Assembly (NCBI RefSeq): GCF_017874215.1
Contig: NZ_JAGGLB010000001.1
Span: 434,001-498,000, forward strand
Direction: 5' to 3'
DNA length: 64,000 bases
Source: Paenibacillus eucommiae
GTDB lineage: Bacteria; Bacillota; Bacilli; Paenibacillales; NBRC-103111
Shown one piece after another: positions 17,923 through 28,430 of this stretch (position 1 is the first letter of the stretch; each line of letters opens with the position of its first letter). The position numbers and the translations under genes were made by a program. Below the pieces are notes generated by a model that was not told the origin of the DNA, ran no database searches, and saw nothing but the letters and a program-made list of their open reading frames with translations.

Positions 17923-18795
17923 ATGCAATATTTATTTCAACTTTCCAGAGTTTATAGTGGCATTCAAATTATTTCCATCCATCACATCCATGCTGAAAAA
18001 AGCTGGTCGTTTCCCAATCACCGGCATACGATCATGGAATTCACTTATTGCCTCAAAGGAAGCTCAGAGCAGAAAGTGAACGGCAAGCGCTATATCCTGA
18101 CCAAAGGCGATGCCATTTTTATCAAGTCTGGTGTGTACCATGAGCTAAAGATTCAAGAGGACGGAGAATTTTTCAGCTTCCATTTCGATATTGAAATTCC
18201 AACGATTTATTCCATTTTTCAATCCGTGAATGAGCCGTTTATTTTTTTGCAAAATACTCCTTTTATTGGCCATTGGGTCGAAACGTTCTTGTCCGACTTC
18301 GGTGGCGATTTCGCGCAGCTCCATCATTTGCCACATACTACAGTTCAGTACACGGTTGATCAAAATTTGAAAATGCTGCAGATGCATTCCAGCTTTGTGG
18401 ATTTCATATCCACTCTGGCGAAACACTTCTACGGACAGCAGGAGCAGCAGGAAAAAAGCGTTCAAGCCTCTCATTTATACATCGCCCATCAGGTTGCTTT
18501 CGAATTGAATAATACTAGCCAATACAATCTGCAGATCGGAGAGCTGGCCCACAAATTGAATGTGCACCGCAGTCATATCACGAACTGCTTCAAGGAAGTG
18601 TACGGCGTTACTCCAAAGCATTATTTGCTGCAGCTGCGGACGCAGAAAGCGAAACAATATTTGCTTGAAACCAATCTGACGATGGAAGAAATTGCCGATC
18701 AGCTTACGCTTTCGTCCGCTGCTCATTTCACCAAATTTTTCATCAATCAAACCGGTGTATCGCCCTCACAATTCCGCGCAAAGAGAGGCGGGTAG
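17923..18795 (+). CDS. AraC-family regulator with cupin sensor domain
   Basis: A 290-residue regulator. The N-terminal cupin (about residues 20-100; FPNHRHTIMEFTYCLKGSS) has the His-rich sugar-sensing strand common in AraC proteins. The C-terminal 100 residues carry two helix-turn-helix motifs (IGELAHKLNVHRSHITNCFKE and EEIADQLTLSSAAHFTKFF). It is transcribed away from the chimeric ORF and converges on the 826-residue DUF4838 gene. It probably activates part of this glycan locus. Confidence 0.85.
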   Translation: MQYLFQLSRVYSGIQIISIHHIHAEKSWSFPNHRHTIMEFTYCLKGSSEQKVNGKRYILTKGDAIFIKSGVYHELKIQEDGEFFSFHFDIEIPTIYSIFQSVNEPFIFLQNTPFIGHWVETFLSDFGGDFAQLHHLPHTTVQYTVDQNLKMLQMHSSFVDFISTLAKHFYGQQEQQEKSVQASHLYIAHQVAFELNNTSQYNLQIGELAHKLNVHRSHITNCFKEVYGVTPKHYLLQLRTQKAKQYLLETNLTMEEIADQLTLSSAAHFTKFFINQTGVSPSQFRAKRGG

Positions 18796-18832
18796 CCTGT
18801 TCTTGGTATTTAAGCAGCTCCTCATCAAACTG

Positions 18833-18880
18833 AAAAAAACTGCGGAATCGATATTCACTGTATCGATAACCGCAGCTTTT
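18833..18880. terminator. Bidirectional terminator between AraC and DUF4838 genes
   Basis: CTGCGGAATCGATA pairs with TATCGATAACCGCAG, flanked by an A run on the left and TTTTT on the right. It serves both convergent genes. Confidence 0.85.
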
Positions 18881-18882
18881 TC

Positions 18883-21354
18883 TTACATATCTAGACAATA
18901 AAATTGGACATCGTCCAAGTAGACTTCCTGATCATCATCGAAATTTTCCAGAACGATATACACAGACACTTTACCAACTCCTCTGGGTATTTCTCCGACC
19001 CATTGGATATTAGACCAACTTCCTGCGGTATTTTTAACCCGCTTCGCACCAAGGTATGGCTTAATTACGTCTATATAGTTGTTCTGCTCATCATAGAGGT
19101 CGAGCTGAACCCGAATAGTTCCGTCACCATCAGATCCCACCGGAGAATAATAGGCTCCATACATCCCATGATTACCGGGTTGAACCGATATGTTTTGATA
19201 AAACCCTCCTAATCTGATTCCCCTGGCCATCAGACTATGGTCTCCAGTCTTTGACTCCGCATTCGTTCTCTGCATCAGGTTGCCGTCTGGCATCCAATAG
19301 TTCCATGAATCTGCTATCTCAGAAGACGCCCCCCCTACCTCGAAGGAAGGATTAAATAACAACTGTTTTGTTCCCACACCTGCAAGTCCCAATAATAAAC
19401 GGGTACTCCTCTGGATAGTGATCACTCGATCATTTTCTGCCAAATTCTTAAGGAGCTTATGAACCTCTTCTCCTGCATCCTCCTGTCTCAACCAAGCAAC
19501 AATAACATCCATTTCAGTGCTTGTCATCCCCGTCCAAATACGACCATATCCCCCAAGTGTTTTGCCATAACCGTAATAAGGACTGTAAATATGCTGTAGG
19601 ACAGGGTGATCTACAAATTCTTCAACCAGTTCCTGACGCTTTTCAGCCAGCCTCATTTTCTCAACCACGAAATGAACCAGTTCGAGAGCTGCCGGATCAT
19701 TCGCTGGCTGAGCAATAGCTACCTCTCTCGGGTAGCTCAATACACACGCTTCATAGTATTCGAACGCCCTCAACAAATCTTCTGCACGCTTTTTCTGCTT
19801 TGGCGTAACGGCTTTCTCAACAACTGATTCCAGCAGACTCCGACTTTGTGCAACATCCGTAAAGGTGACGGCTTCTAGATAGCTATCATCGAGAAAGTTC
19901 ATATAATTAGCACGAGGGCTTGATTGTGACCAATCGGCAAACCATTCGGTCTTGAACATGCGCTTTTCCCAAAAATGTCCCCACAATTCATAATAAGCAG
20001 CTAAATCAGCTGCAGCAGCGATACCTACTGCCCTTTCATACCATTCGGCAAGCAGAGCGTCAAAGTCCTGCTCCGGGTCCCATTGCAATCTGGCGGCTAG
20101 CCATGGTTTAGGACCTTCCCCGTAATTAGGAACCATCTCAGAGTACTGAACTGTAACACCGGCATCTTTAGCGTATTTATAATTTTCCGCCATAAAATTG
20201 AAGTAGGGTCTGGGAACCAAATAAGGCGTTCCAAATAAATATTCATAGAATGCGATTCCCGGTGCTGCTTGTAACCATCTATCAGTCAGGGCATGTCCTG
20301 CTTCCTTCAAATTCTGATCACCCCACGACAGACGTTCATCGGTAACATAAACAATTACGCGCGGGTCAAGTGTAACATTCGTAGGTGGATCATAGAGATT
20401 TAAATATGCTAATGTCCCCAGAAATTTATCTGGATGCTTTGCAAATACGCCCTTCGATACCTGATTCACCCAATCGAAATAAATATCAGATATATCGGTA
20501 TAGCCATTTGAATTAACTTTATTAGGATAACTCGGGTGTTCAGGATTCGCTTCGCAGAAATTGCGACCATCGTTCATCCCAAGTGAATAAGATGTTGCCT
20601 CAGGATTAGCATCGAAGTAAGTATTAATATTATGGATTGCCTCTTCTACAATCCCAGGCGCTGTAAAACAAGGCTGCCATCCATGTATGTCGCTCAGATC
20701 AGCCCCAGGTGGATAATACTCTGGATGAGTATCCTTGTATAGCGCTGGAGGAAACAGGTTAAACAAATTATGTTTGAATTCAACTCGTCCATGCATGCGA
20801 TTATTTCGTGTCCACGCCTCACGAATCGGAGAATTACTCGTATGATCGTCAAATTCGCGGGAAAAGAAAGCTGGCTCCTGTCGGACATACTCATTCTCAC
20901 TCACGGCTAGATCCATGAGCTGAGGTACGTCCTCCCAATCCTCTCCCGGCATCAACCAGCGCACGCCAACATAACGTTCTAGAAATTCATTCACCCCAAA
21001 TTCTGTTCCCCACGGGGTTGGGCCCGCAATTGTGATACGCGTACCCTCCTGATAAATGACGAATCCGTCGCCATCCATCCCTTCTAGAATATTCATCTGA
21101 CCACTCGCTGCCGATAAGCCTTCTGCACCAATGTAGATTTGCACTTCTTTATTGAATCGAAAATTAGTAACAGTTGCAGGATCATCCGTCAAAATCGGCA
21201 GCACGGCCCCGGTAGACTTTTCCACATATTCCGCCAACTTTGCGGCTGCATTCCGAGTCTGATTATCCGCGTTCAAGTGTATCATTATGGTTGCTGCAGG
21301 ACTACCTTTGTCGATAATTTGCAAACTCTTAGCCTCTTCTTTCCATCTACTCAT
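18883..21354 (-). CDS. DUF4838 protein without signal peptide
   Basis: An 823-residue protein with an alpha-glucuronidase-N-like domain (about residues 10-135), a DUF4838 domain (about 150-480; block GVRWLMPGEDWEDVP at the junction), a helical region (to 640) and a C-terminal CBM-like jelly roll (670-823; NPSFEVGG). No signal peptide is visible, so it may act in the cytoplasm on imported oligosaccharide. GGGAGAGG fits ATG 21354 better than the upstream GTG 21363. It follows the YesN gene by 15 bp and is probably the last gene of the importer operon. Confidence 0.8.
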   Translation of the reverse strand: MSRWKEEAKSLQIIDKGSPAATIMIHLNADNQTRNAAAKLAEYVEKSTGAVLPILTDDPATVTNFRFNKEVQIYIGAEGLSAASGQMNILEGMDGDGFVIYQEGTRITIAGPTPWGTEFGVNEFLERYVGVRWLMPGEDWEDVPQLMDLAVSENEYVRQEPAFFSREFDDHTSNSPIREAWTRNNRMHGRVEFKHNLFNLFPPALYKDTHPEYYPPGADLSDIHGWQPCFTAPGIVEEAIHNINTYFDANPEATSYSLGMNDGRNFCEANPEHPSYPNKVNSNGYTDISDIYFDWVNQVSKGVFAKHPDKFLGTLAYLNLYDPPTNVTLDPRVIVYVTDERLSWGDQNLKEAGHALTDRWLQAAPGIAFYEYLFGTPYLVPRPYFNFMAENYKYAKDAGVTVQYSEMVPNYGEGPKPWLAARLQWDPEQDFDALLAEWYERAVGIAAAADLAAYYELWGHFWEKRMFKTEWFADWSQSSPRANYMNFLDDSYLEAVTFTDVAQSRSLLESVVEKAVTPKQKKRAEDLLRAFEYYEACVLSYPREVAIAQPANDPAALELVHFVVEKMRLAEKRQELVEEFVDHPVLQHIYSPYYGYGKTLGGYGRIWTGMTSTEMDVIVAWLRQEDAGEEVHKLLKNLAENDRVITIQRSTRLLLGLAGVGTKQLLFNPSFEVGGASSEIADSWNYWMPDGNLMQRTNAESKTGDHSLMARGIRLGGFYQNISVQPGNHGMYGAYYSPVGSDGDGTIRVQLDLYDEQNNYIDVIKPYLGAKRVKNTAGSWSNIQWVGEIPRGVGKVSVYIVLENFDDDQEVYLDDVQFYCLDM

Positions 21355-21378
21355 TACAGCCACACCTCTCCCAATTTC

Positions 21379-23043
21379 TTAAAAGCCCCACTGCTCTCTG
21401 TATTCCTGTGGTGTCATCCGATTTTGCTTTTTAAAAAAACGAATAAAAGCATGGGATGAGTTATAACCTAGCGTTGCTGCGATTTCATGCACCTTTAAAT
21501 GGCTTTCTTTGAGCAGTTCCTTAGCCCTGCGATCGCGGAATTCCATTAAATATTCAGATAATCCGTTACCGGTAATTTGCTTATAAAGACGCGAAAGATA
21601 CGACGGGTTTAAATGCACCTGATCCGCCAATTGATTAAGAGAAATGTCCCTGGAAATATGAGTTTCGATATATTCATGTACTTTAATGACGATTTCATGG
21701 GTGCTTTCTTCTTGTTCATTTTTATACCATTGAAAAATGAATACAGCCAAATGCAAAAAATAACGATGCCATGTCTCCCACAGAACCTGTTCATCAAATA
21801 CGATAAGCTGATTCAAATCGATTTGCTCTTTAAGAACCTTTTCCAACTTATATTTATTAATAAGGGTCAGGAAAACATAGGATAACGCATGATACAATTC
21901 AATCTTCTGCAAGCGTGGAATAGACTCCTCGGTGAATATCGGAGACAATTCTTCATATAATCGGTAGTATTCCTCCTCACTGCCGTTTTCAAGGCCATGC
22001 AGCAGCAGCGGCATCTTGTTTTGCAGTTGGAAATTTCTCGGTTTTTGCTCAGAAACCAGCCCGCTGTATGAAGAATGTGAAGCTGCCATCGGAATGTTTT
22101 GTTCCGTCAACAATGTTTCTTTGCGCCCTCCAAGTCCACGTACCAGCAAAAACTTCAAGGCATGGAAACGATCAGCAAGCTCTGTCCAGGTCACCTCGTG
22201 ACTGCTAAGTGCGAAGGAAACGAATAGCTTCAAGATATGCCTACATGTACGTTGGATAGATTCCAGCATGCCGTTAACGTAATGAAAAGTCTTATCCCAA
22301 TCCCCATCCTCTTGAGATTTCGGTTGTATAATCCAAACAATTTTGGAGGATTCGTATACGAGTGAGATCAAATGAGCGTGTTCATTCAAAAACTCTTCAA
22401 CAATGTTTTGTACGGCATAAATAAGTAATGCTTTATCAGGAGCTTTCGTTATTTCCTTCCAGTCATCTACCCGACAAATCAACAATAATAGCGGAAAATC
22501 AGTATGGAGCGGCAGCTGAATGTTGACAAAATGCTCGGTAAGCAGCTCTGAATCTACCTTTTTACCCTGTAGTATGGACCATAAGTATTCCCTTTGCAGC
22601 GAGGGAATCGCCAGCTTCATATGCACTTTCGCTTTTTCGATCAGCTTTCGGGCGTCATGTTCTTCATGAAGCATCTGAATCGCTTTTTCCACCGCAAGGA
22701 TGATTTTGTCATCGCCTTCTGTTTTCAGAATGTATGCTAAACCTCCAAGGGATAGAGCGCTCTGTACGTACTCAAAATCACTGTGACTGGTCAGCATAAT
22801 AACTTTACAAGCATGCCAATGACTACGAATTTCCCGCAATAGCTCTATGCCATCCAGCCCGGGCATCAAAATATCGGAAAGCACAATGTCAATCCGGTGC
22901 CTCTTCAAGAGCTCCAGAGCTTCAAGGCCAGAGTATGCTTTGTACACTTCCAATTGTAAGTGCTGCTGCTTTTGAAATAGTTCTACCAACCCATCTGTGA
23001 TTATCGGTAAGTCATCTACGATCAACAGTCTGTACATGCTCAC
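21379..23043 (-). CDS. YesN-type response regulator
   Basis: A 554-residue regulator with a receiver domain (residues 1-120; DD pair in LLIVDDLP, phosphoacceptor in DIVLSDILMPG, Lys in ILKTEGD), a long middle domain, and an AraC-type HTH_18 end (about 450-554; LNPSYLSRLYKQITGNGLSE). It overlaps the sensor kinase gene by 4 bp (ATGA). In such pairs the kinase senses a ligand outside the cell and the regulator activates the neighbouring transporter operon. The end of this gene is the likely source of the HTH in the chimeric ORF at 17248. Confidence 0.9.
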   Translation of the reverse strand: MSMYRLLIVDDLPIITDGLVELFQKQQHLQLEVYKAYSGLEALELLKRHRIDIVLSDILMPGLDGIELLREIRSHWHACKVIMLTSHSDFEYVQSALSLGGLAYILKTEGDDKIILAVEKAIQMLHEEHDARKLIEKAKVHMKLAIPSLQREYLWSILQGKKVDSELLTEHFVNIQLPLHTDFPLLLLICRVDDWKEITKAPDKALLIYAVQNIVEEFLNEHAHLISLVYESSKIVWIIQPKSQEDGDWDKTFHYVNGMLESIQRTCRHILKLFVSFALSSHEVTWTELADRFHALKFLLVRGLGGRKETLLTEQNIPMAASHSSYSGLVSEQKPRNFQLQNKMPLLLHGLENGSEEEYYRLYEELSPIFTEESIPRLQKIELYHALSYVFLTLINKYKLEKVLKEQIDLNQLIVFDEQVLWETWHRYFLHLAVFIFQWYKNEQEESTHEIVIKVHEYIETHISRDISLNQLADQVHLNPSYLSRLYKQITGNGLSEYLMEFRDRRAKELLKESHLKVHEIAATLGYNSSHAFIRFFKKQNRMTPQEYREQWGF

Positions 23044-24797
23044 TCTCCCCCTTCCGCTACCGATAGCTTGATCGCAACCCGAAGACCACCCAAATCCGAC
23101 CTAAACATCGTAAGACCATAATCAGGACCATACCTGATCTGGATACGTCTATGCACATTGATGATCCCAGTTGTATCGTCGATGTGATTTACGGCCAGCT
23201 TCAGCTTTTGATTCAACAGCTCCAAATCGCGGTCAGTTAGCTTGTCCCCACTATCCTCCATATAAATGGTCAGATCATTGCTAGTATGCTCCATATGAAT
23301 CCACACTTTTCCGTCATTTGGCATTTTCGAGACAGCATGCTTGTATATGTTCTCTACGATCGGCTGAAGGATCAGACGGGGTACCCTTATCTTCCCTAAT
23401 ACCACATCTAATGTATCGAACTCAACAACGATTTTACCTCCGAAACAAACCTTTTGAATATCGACATAAGTGCGGGCGTGCTTCATTTCCGTTTCCAAGG
23501 GAACTTCATCTGCATCGTCCCGAGTGATGAATTGAAAGTAGTCACCGACATATAGACAGAAGCGATAAGCAAGCTCCAAATCCTCAGATTTGATCAATCG
23601 GCACAAAACAAAAAAACAATTATAAAGGAAATGGGGATTGATTTGCGATTGCAATCTTTTCAACTCAGAGCGCTGACTGTGAATTTTTTGTTCGTAATTT
23701 TCCTGTATCAACGTTTTTAAATGAACCGCCGTCTCGTTGTAAGCCTTATATAAGTAACCAAACTCATCATGCCTGCCCACATTCGCGATCGGTCTGATAT
23801 CGCCTGTCCGCATTCGTTTGAAGGCACTTATCAGGCCTTTTAAAGGGCGATGAATCATGCGAAAGATGGATATCGAGAAGAATAGCACGATAAACATAGA
23901 TAATATTGAAATACCTAGTATCCAGTGTTGATATTTACTAATCGGTCCGATAATATCACGCTCAGGTACATAGCTCGCCAGGTAACAATCCAGCATAGAC
24001 GAATATCTATAAGAAACAAGATATGGGCTTTTACCAAATTTAAGCGTATCATACCCTGAGAGAAGCCCCTGCTGCCTCTGCATGGCCAGATAGTTTCGAA
24101 GCGCTTCTGGAATGGAAGGCTCACTCTCGTTCGATAGGGTCCATTCCTGATTCAGATTAAACAACACTGCATTTCCTTGGGGAATGCTGATCATTTCTTG
24201 TAATGTATGCTTCAACTTATCAACCGACAATTCAACACTAACCTGGAACACGGGACTCCGGGTAGATATCGACGGATACTGCATACTTACAAAGAGCCGA
24301 TCATTCCAATAAATTAAAGGGCTCCCCTCTTTATTGTTTTTGAGTTGAAGAGCCTCGAACTCGGCTTCATCAATGGATGTCTCGAAAGTCGAGGTCAGAA
24401 TTGTTCTCCGCAACAAAGGGATATAGGCCCGTACTTCCTGAATGTAAATACTGTTATATTTGATCAAATTAATCCGTTTCTGAATGCCCATAATATCTTC
24501 GACCTTCTCGTAATCCGCAATACTATCTCCAGTTGTGCTTAAGGCTCTAAGATCATTGTCTACTGCATATTCCGGAAGCATCCGTACGATTCGTCCGACC
24601 TCCAGGTCCAACATGTTTAAGTAGAAGTCGTTGCGACTGGCAAGGGATTGTGAGATCTCCCTGCGGATACTATTCGATCCACTTTCGTTAATAGCAAGCG
24701 TAAGTAGATAAAGCGGTGCAAGGACTGAAATGAAAGTCAACATCAGCTTTACAAAAATCGTCGGTCGCCACTTCTTCATCCTGTTCAAATCCACCAC
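23040..24797 (-). CDS. YesM-type sensor histidine kinase
   Basis: A 585-residue membrane kinase. One membrane segment is near residues 15-33 and another near 290-312, enclosing an extracellular sensor domain. A HAMP linker follows (RPLKGLISAFKRMRTGD), then the His_kinase block SQINPHFLYNCFF with the phosphorylated His and an ATPase domain (about 470-580; LILQPIVENIYKHAV). The start GTG is behind GGGAGGAAG. It is translationally coupled to the YesN-type regulator and lies 95 bp after the second permease gene. Confidence 0.9.
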   Translation of the reverse strand: MVDLNRMKKWRPTIFVKLMLTFISVLAPLYLLTLAINESGSNSIRREISQSLASRNDFYLNMLDLEVGRIVRMLPEYAVDNDLRALSTTGDSIADYEKVEDIMGIQKRINLIKYNSIYIQEVRAYIPLLRRTILTSTFETSIDEAEFEALQLKNNKEGSPLIYWNDRLFVSMQYPSISTRSPVFQVSVELSVDKLKHTLQEMISIPQGNAVLFNLNQEWTLSNESEPSIPEALRNYLAMQRQQGLLSGYDTLKFGKSPYLVSYRYSSMLDCYLASYVPERDIIGPISKYQHWILGISILSMFIVLFFSISIFRMIHRPLKGLISAFKRMRTGDIRPIANVGRHDEFGYLYKAYNETAVHLKTLIQENYEQKIHSQRSELKRLQSQINPHFLYNCFFVLCRLIKSEDLELAYRFCLYVGDYFQFITRDDADEVPLETEMKHARTYVDIQKVCFGGKIVVEFDTLDVVLGKIRVPRLILQPIVENIYKHAVSKMPNDGKVWIHMEHTSNDLTIYMEDSGDKLTDRDLELLNQKLKLAVNHIDDTTGIINVHRRIQIRYGPDYGLTMFRSDLGGLRVAIKLSVAEGGE

Positions 24798-24892
24798 TGG
24801 TTACTTCCTCCCGCCTTTACAAGTATGATAATTCTCCATACAAATAACTTTATCACACATTTCTGGCAGGAAGAACACTTAACAAGCTGAAA

Positions 24893-25777
24893 TTATTCCT
24901 TCACGCTTCCCATCACAATTCCTTTGATGAAAAAGCGCTGCAAGAACGGATAAATGAGCAAAATAGGAAACGATGCCACGAATATTTGCGCTGCTGTGCT
25001 GGTACGATCTGAAATTTTTCTCAACAGCTCTACATCTTCCGAACTAATGAATCTCATATCTCTCATAATGACAATCGTTTGCAGAAAGGTTTGCAGCGGA
25101 TAGTTCTCCGGTCGGTTCATCAGCACAAGTCCATCAAACCAGCTATTCCAGTGCCCAACCAAGGTAAACAAACCAACCGTCGCCAGGGCAGGCATGGACA
25201 ATGGTACATAAATGCTCCACAATACGCGAAAATGTCCCGCTCCGTCCATTCGTGCCGACTCATCCAGTTCCTTAGGTAGACCGCGGTAAAAATTGAGCAG
25301 TAAGATCACATTGAAGACAGAAAGCGCTCCAGGAAGCACGAGAGCCCAAATCGTATCCATTAAACCAAGCGTCCGGATTGTCATATACCATGGAATCAGT
25401 CCGCCGCTAAACAAGATAGTAAACACAAAAAACCAGGTGTACCAGGTTCTCCATTGAAAAGCTCTAGGCTCCTTCGAGAGCGGGTAAGCGGTAATAATAG
25501 TAAGAAATAAACTGATGGAGGTACCCAGAACAAGTCTTTTTACAGAAATCCAAAATGCTGTTAAATATTCTTGTTTGTTCATAATATTCTCATAAGCCGC
25601 AGTATTAAAGTCAACCGGCCACAAGCTTACCTCTCCTGCGGCCGCTGCCGCACCGGAGCTGAAGGATAAGGCAAGTATATGAATCAAAGGGAGAATGCAC
25701 AAAAAGGAAAGAGTTGTCAGAAATGTGTAGTTTAAAATAAGAAACAATCTTCTGCCTGTGGGTAAACGTGATGTCAA
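24893..25777 (-). CDS. ABC sugar importer permease, YtcP/LplC type
   Basis: A 294-residue permease of the carbohydrate uptake 1 (MalG-like) class with six membrane segments. The EAA loop that contacts the ATPase reads ELDESARMDGAGHFRVLW. It starts at TTG behind AGGAGGGAG and follows the other permease gene by 16 bp. No ATPase gene is in the window; related systems use a shared MsmX-type ATPase encoded elsewhere. Confidence 0.9.
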   Translation of the reverse strand: MTSRLPTGRRLFLILNYTFLTTLSFLCILPLIHILALSFSSGAAAAAGEVSLWPVDFNTAAYENIMNKQEYLTAFWISVKRLVLGTSISLFLTIITAYPLSKEPRAFQWRTWYTWFFVFTILFSGGLIPWYMTIRTLGLMDTIWALVLPGALSVFNVILLLNFYRGLPKELDESARMDGAGHFRVLWSIYVPLSMPALATVGLFTLVGHWNSWFDGLVLMNRPENYPLQTFLQTIVIMRDMRFISSEDVELLRKISDRTSTAAQIFVASFPILLIYPFLQRFFIKGIVMGSVKE

Positions 25778-25793
25778 TATAATTTCTCCCTCC

Positions 25794-26690
25794 TCAGAAA
25801 ATGCGATAGCCTGCGAAACGGTAAGCCATGGAATAAGACAGGGCTATCAACACAAGGGAAATGACCGATTTCAATAAACCTACAGCAGTGGCCAGGCCAT
25901 ATTGAACTTGTTCAAAACCCATGCGGTATACAAATGTATCAATGATATCGCCACTCTCATAAACGGGTGGACTGTACAAATTAAAAACCTGCTCGAAGCC
26001 AGCATTTAAGATACTGCCAACGCTTAAAGTCGCCATCAATACGATGATCGGCATCATCCCAGGCAAAGTAATGTGCCAGGTTTGCTTCCAACGATTAGCT
26101 CCGTCCATCTCAGCCGCTTCATACAAGGAAGGATTAATGCTCGTAAGAGCTGCCAAATAAATGATTGTACTGAAGCCAAATTCCTTCCATATATCCGAAA
26201 TGACTAATGTATACGGAAACCAGCTATTGTTTGCAAGGAAAAAGATCGGATCCATCCCAAACCATCCAAGAAATTGATTCACAATCCCCGTTGAGGGTGA
26301 TAATATATCTATCAAAATACCGCCAAGCAGCACCCATGATAAAAAATGCGGTAAATAAACAAGTGTCTGAAAAATCCGTTTAAATACTTCCCTGCGTATT
26401 TCGTTCAACAAGATGGAAATCGTAATTGGCACCAAGAGCCCGCCAACAATTTTCATAAATGCGATATAGAGGGTATTAAACATAATCCTCTTCATATCAG
26501 GGTTTTCAATCATATATTTGAAATTATCCCATCCAACCCATGGGGAACCGAATATTCCCCGAGTGGGAATATACCTTTCAAAGGCAATTAGAACACCTGC
26601 CATTGGAATATAACTGAAAATGATAGCAATAATAACGCCAGGGATCAGTAAAAGATGCAACGGCCATTCCTTGGCAAACCTGATGATCAC
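25794..26690 (-). CDS. ABC sugar importer permease, LplB type
   Basis: A 298-residue permease of the MalF-like class with about six membrane segments and the EAA loop SLYEAAEMDGANRWKQTW. The GTG start follows GAGGAGG. It pairs with the next permease to form the membrane channel of a complex-oligosaccharide importer. Similarity to LplB/YteP suggests rhamnogalacturonan-like or other plant oligosaccharides; the exact substrate is inference. Confidence 0.9.
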   Translation of the reverse strand: MIIRFAKEWPLHLLLIPGVIIAIIFSYIPMAGVLIAFERYIPTRGIFGSPWVGWDNFKYMIENPDMKRIMFNTLYIAFMKIVGGLLVPITISILLNEIRREVFKRIFQTLVYLPHFLSWVLLGGILIDILSPSTGIVNQFLGWFGMDPIFFLANNSWFPYTLVISDIWKEFGFSTIIYLAALTSINPSLYEAAEMDGANRWKQTWHITLPGMMPIIVLMATLSVGSILNAGFEQVFNLYSPPVYESGDIIDTFVYRMGFEQVQYGLATAVGLLKSVISLVLIALSYSMAYRFAGYRIF

Positions 26691-26713
26691 AGCGAACCTC
26701 CTCTAAATAAATC

Positions 26714-26746
26714 GGAAAGGGAACGGCAGATTACAGTTCCCCTTCC
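26714..26746 (-). terminator. Hairpin between binding-protein and permease genes
   Basis: GGAAAGGGAAC pairs with GTTCCCCTTCC (one mismatch) with no long T run after it. Such hairpins often protect the binding-protein mRNA or reduce read-through, so that the binding protein is made in excess. Confidence 0.55.
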
Positions 26747-26759
26747 CAAAACCAAGCTG

Positions 26760-28430
26760 TTAATTCTGAGAAACCTTAACGTACCATTCATTTACCTCAT
26801 TAGTCATCTCATCGCCGCCAAGCTTTTTCCATTCTGCAACAAATTCATCAAATTTATCGATTGGAAGCTGATTCATAATAATTTTTATAAAAACTTCATG
26901 CATTTTGGTGTCGAGTACCGGTTTTTTCTCTGTCATTACAGGACCAGGTGCTCCATAAAAGGCATTGATATGATAGCGATTCTGCTGCAAATATTGATAC
27001 ATGATGGAGAAGGTCCCACCAGGCCCTGAGATCGGCCATTCTGACCATTGAGAAGTGTCGCCGTCTAAATATTTGACAACTTTGCCATAACGGTTTGGTC
27101 CTTCCACTCCTTTAAGTGAGGATGGATCTCTCGATTCAATCGCTTTAGGAACGACTTCCCCTAACGTTACATTATGCGTTTGAGAAAACACGCGAATTGG
27201 ATTCAACTTATAGTAATTTTGTGCCTCTTCGTTATGGAGTAAATACACACCATCCGTTTCCCCTGGATGTTCATAAGCCTGGATCCATTTGTTCAGAAGC
27301 TTTATTGCAGCCTCTGGGTGCTTGGCTTTCTTCGAGACGACCCAGTAACCATCAACCCCCATTTCAACCTGTGTCATAGCTGGCACTGCATCGTGGGATA
27401 CGATTGGATACGGCCACCAATCCTGAACCAATACTCCGTCCTTAACCGCGTTGTCCATCAATGGATAGGCACTAAGCCAGAAAGGGCCATATGTTATCCC
27501 AATTTTATTCGAGGCAAGCAGCTCGTTTTCCTTAACCACATCTTTAACAGCGAATTCCGGATCGATCTGACCATCTTTATACATGTCCTGTAGTTGTTTC
27601 AAAGCAAGCTTCATCTCTGGTTGAATGCTCCCGAACACAAGTTTCCCAGAATCATCCTTGATCCATTGCCCTGGATAAGCATGATAGCCATTAAAAAAAC
27701 CAGATATCATAAAAGCACCTTCACTTAACAAAGCTTTCGTGAGCGCAATCCCGTACGATTTCCCCGATCCTCCTGGATCCTGTTTTGTAAAAGCCTCGGA
27801 AATTGAAAGAACATCCTGCATCGTTTTCGGTTCTGGCAAATTCAGCTGTTTCAACCAATCCCTCCTCAACCAAACATGTGAAGCAGAATTGTATGGGCTA
27901 TTTGTTGAAGGAATGGCCATCAATTTCCCTTGATGTTTGGCTGAATTTAACTGATTACCGCCATCGCCCGTCAAGTACGCCTTCGTTTCCGCAGTAGCTG
28001 TCTTTTCATAAATATCCGTCAAATCCAAGATCATATCCGCTTCAATAAGCTGCTGCAACTGCGGCATACTTACAAACATCAAGTCGGGAATATCGTTAGA
28101 CGAAATACTCATTTGCAGCTTTTGTTGGTACTGGGTGCTGTCAGCTACCCACAGGTTTTTAATTTTAATTCCCAGTTCTTTTTCATAAGCATCCGATACC
28201 GCGTTTTTGTCAATTGATTCACCTGAGAGGTATTTCACATCCGCATAATTTTCACGAACCATTGTTATTTCTACCGGTTCAGCCTTTTCATTGCCAACCG
28301 AAGCCGCAGGAGTGTTACCTGTATTCGGAGTTGACGTTCCCTCCTTAGGTTCTTTAGTGCCACAAGCCGATAAAACTATTAAAACGACGATCATTAAACA
28401 GGATAACGCCAATCTGCTCATTCGCTTCAT
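26760..28430 (-). CDS. Extracellular solute-binding lipoprotein (LplA-like)
   Basis: A 556-residue binding protein of the large CUT1 type found with LplB/YtcP permeases. The signal peptide ends in lipobox LSAC, followed by a Ser/Thr/Gly-rich spacer, so it is a lipid-anchored surface receptor. The frame opens 15 codons earlier at ATG 28475, but AGGGGGG lies 7 bases before ATG 28430. It is the first gene of an operon: binding protein, two permeases, YesM, YesN, DUF4838. Confidence 0.88.
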   Translation of the reverse strand: MKRMSRLALSCLMIVVLIVLSACGTKEPKEGTSTPNTGNTPAASVGNEKAEPVEITMVRENYADVKYLSGESIDKNAVSDAYEKELGIKIKNLWVADSTQYQQKLQMSISSNDIPDLMFVSMPQLQQLIEADMILDLTDIYEKTATAETKAYLTGDGGNQLNSAKHQGKLMAIPSTNSPYNSASHVWLRRDWLKQLNLPEPKTMQDVLSISEAFTKQDPGGSGKSYGIALTKALLSEGAFMISGFFNGYHAYPGQWIKDDSGKLVFGSIQPEMKLALKQLQDMYKDGQIDPEFAVKDVVKENELLASNKIGITYGPFWLSAYPLMDNAVKDGVLVQDWWPYPIVSHDAVPAMTQVEMGVDGYWVVSKKAKHPEAAIKLLNKWIQAYEHPGETDGVYLLHNEEAQNYYKLNPIRVFSQTHNVTLGEVVPKAIESRDPSSLKGVEGPNRYGKVVKYLDGDTSQWSEWPISGPGGTFSIMYQYLQQNRYHINAFYGAPGPVMTEKKPVLDTKMHEVFIKIIMNQLPIDKFDEFVAEWKKLGGDEMTNEVNEWYVKVSQN